NCBI RefSeq assembly: GCF_008831285.2
Contig: NC_045145.1
Span: 19,732,040-19,796,039 of the forward strand
Direction of reading: 5' to 3'
DNA from: Nymphaea colorata
Taxonomy: Eukaryota; Streptophyta; Magnoliopsida; Nymphaeales; Nymphaeaceae
Length of the DNA stretch: 64,000 nt
Below, in pieces: positions 62,001 to 64,000 of the stretch. The notes below the pieces were generated by a model, which did not search any database, was not told the DNA's origin, and worked only from the letters and a program-made list of their open reading frames with translations. Both the position numbers and the translations under genes were made by a program. Positions within the stretch are counted from its first letter, which is position 1. Every line of letters starts with the position of its first letter.

Positions 62001-64000
62001 TTCAGATGGACCCTCTTGCAACCCTTTAGCCAAACAATCTGGGGCACATAATCATGTATGTTTCCAGTCTATGGCCATGCCCTAATTTAAGTAAAGCAGG
62101 ATCTATAAGAACAGTGAAACAGCAAGGGGTAATGATATGATATTGACACATGAAACTAATGTTTTTTAACCCGAGCATACTTTTGGGATGAGGTTTCTTT
62201 TTACCAAAATTGCAATATGTGCAAGTTAATGATTTCTGAATTTGCAACATGAAGTTCTGAAAGCAGAAAGCCAACAGCATTCTCTTCCGCAAGAGAAAAG
62301 CAAATTCCAGGTTTTAAACTGTGAACCAAGTACTGGATATGGAAGCATTCAAGGAGAAAAAGCAAACACCACACGCATCTGTTTGGCCCACTGAAGGAAA
62401 ATGTTTGCATATTTTTGAATTTTGTTTCCCAAATTTTCAGTCGTAAAGAAGCTTTTACCTTTGTCATTTTCTTGTATGCTGTCGTTCACCAAGTATGAAT
62501 CACTGTTTTGTTCGTCTTACATCATCATCAAGTCACAATTTTTGCATTGGAATATCGCAACTCCGTGTATCCAAACAGTCTGGAAATGAAGCTTCATTGG
62601 CGGGCACATCCATCAGTACATACCGACCTTGTTCCATCCATATTTATGAAGTAACTTATCAAGTTATCATGTTTCTGATTAATCAATGAACTGTTAATTC
62701 GATTAACGATGCAGTTCTCATTGTTGCTCAAGTGGCAAATTGAATGTTCAGAAAAATCACCTTCATGGCATCGACAGTCGATTGCCACAATGGTGTGGAT
62801 GTGAGGAACGTTGAAATAAATGCACAATGATGGTTTTCTTTAAGAACTAGTTTTACGATATGATCTGGAAAAGATTCAGAAAATTGGGTTGAGCCAATGA
62901 CAGCTAATCTTTGACAAAGCTGAAAAAAGAAGATTACAGAAATTGATCAAACAATGAGTCGGTGGCCAAAGAACCATTTTAGATGTATCAGATGTTATTC
63001 TGATCAATTTGCAACTGATTGATGAGTTGAATAGCTGGTTTGATTAAGATCAGCCCATTCAGACGGATTTTTTCAACGTTAGCTGTTCTGAACAGGCTCC
63101 CCAGAATGTGATGATCCTTTCATTAACTCCAGAATGTGAAAGCAAAGAATTTTCCTTTTCGTTTTTTTCTCCTTTCCTGCGTTTCCTTTCCAATGGACCT
63201 TTGACAAATTTCACTGGTTACGGAAGCATGAAAAGCTCACAAAGAAGAGGCTTTATGCATGTCTTCCAAAGCTTCATTTTTTGCCGCAGGACCTCATATC
63301 AGAGGCTGACATCTGGTGCAACTCTGATTCCTTTTCCATTTGACCGGGAACTCTCTCTTCCAAAGCTTCCATTTTAACAAAATCATGCCAATTTAGTATT
63401 GAACATTGACCCCTTTCATGAAGATTTTTCTTATTTAGTATTTGAATCACAGGAAAGGGAAGAAAAGAAAAGGATCTAAATCATCTACTTTCACGATGCC
63501 TTAAAGTTATCACAACCAGGATACGGCTTTTGATATAAAGACATAATGGATTAAAAGTAAGTGGTTTGTCTATGAGACATCACCTTCATACTGTTTACTG
63601 TAGCAAATTTGATAGCTAGGAACTCAAAAGATTCAAAACCAACCAACACACCATGATCTTCATTTTTGAACGACCTGTTTAGGCGACGAGAAAGAAAGAC
63701 TAACTGTAGAAAGACTAGGCTCCCCAACAAACAAGTTTTTTAACTAAAAACCTGTTTTATTTCAGTTTTCCTATGGAACATGGTTTTAAACATTCTTGGC
63801 TAACGGCCACTATTTACCAGTAAAACAACCGGCTGGGGCCACCCATGTTCGGAGACCCCATCGGACCCATTTTCCGGCCGGCTGTAAGTTTTCCTGGAGT
63901 GATCCAGCCGATGCAGTAAGTTGCCAGAAAAGGACACGTCGGAAACGGAAAAAGCAAAAAGCGTTCCCTCTAATTACTAATCGTTTTTGAATTCTACATG
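58301..64000. other. Right-end intergenic region; no supported gene
   Basis: AT-rich sequence with (TA)n at about 58947-58965, a (CA)n(TA)n tract at about 59012-59054 and (TA)n at about 60509-60528. Frames of up to about 155 codons are open but show no recognisable domain or splice partners. An exon of a gene mainly outside the window cannot be excluded. Confidence 0.45.

Overview
This window is nuclear DNA from a flowering plant. The evidence is intron-rich genes with GT-AG junctions, organelle-targeted and plant-specific protein families, AT-rich spacers and many long (TA)n and (TC)n microsatellites. The species cannot be fixed from the sequence. No rRNA, tRNA, CRISPR, bacterial operon or intact transposon gene was seen. 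All gene models below were spliced by eye, from splice consensus, reading phase and remembered family sequences.

Left part (1-24 kb): two head-to-tail copies of the presequence protease gene PREP, an M16C zinc metalloprotease of mitochondria and plastids. Copy 1 runs off the left edge and shows its last 15 exons (266-7515). Copy 2 (11684-23264) shows all 19 exons, but its first exon is one base out of frame with the rest. Introns and 3' flanks are still alignable, so this is a fairly recent tandem segmental duplication. The introns carry AT-rich fold-back-like inserts and (TA)n arrays. Three related repeats of about 0.25-0.4 kb sit just upstream of copy 2.

Middle-left (24-26 kb): a two-exon minus-strand gene for an unrecognised 192-residue protein, convergent with PREP copy 2.

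Middle (29-45 kb): three tandem plus-strand patatin-like phospholipase genes (PLP, 402, 406 and 407 residues). Each has seven exons of nearly identical length, a complete Ser-Asp dyad and a TATA box about 180-205 bp before the ATG. A CACTA-type transposon end lies in an intron of the first. A GC-rich array of strong hairpins lies between the first and second.

Right part (45-64 kb): mostly gene-poor spacer with long (TA)n tracts and a 58-bp minisatellite. The one supported gene is a four-exon minus-strand KRP-type cyclin-dependent kinase inhibitor (56321-57345, 226 residues).

The genes do not form a pathway. The notable architecture is local tandem duplication (PREP x2, PLP x3) plus several small non-autonomous repeat families. 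The best candidates for something undescribed are the GC-rich hairpin array at 33.4-34.0 kb, the fold-back element family in the PREP introns, and the frameshifted PREP copy 2.
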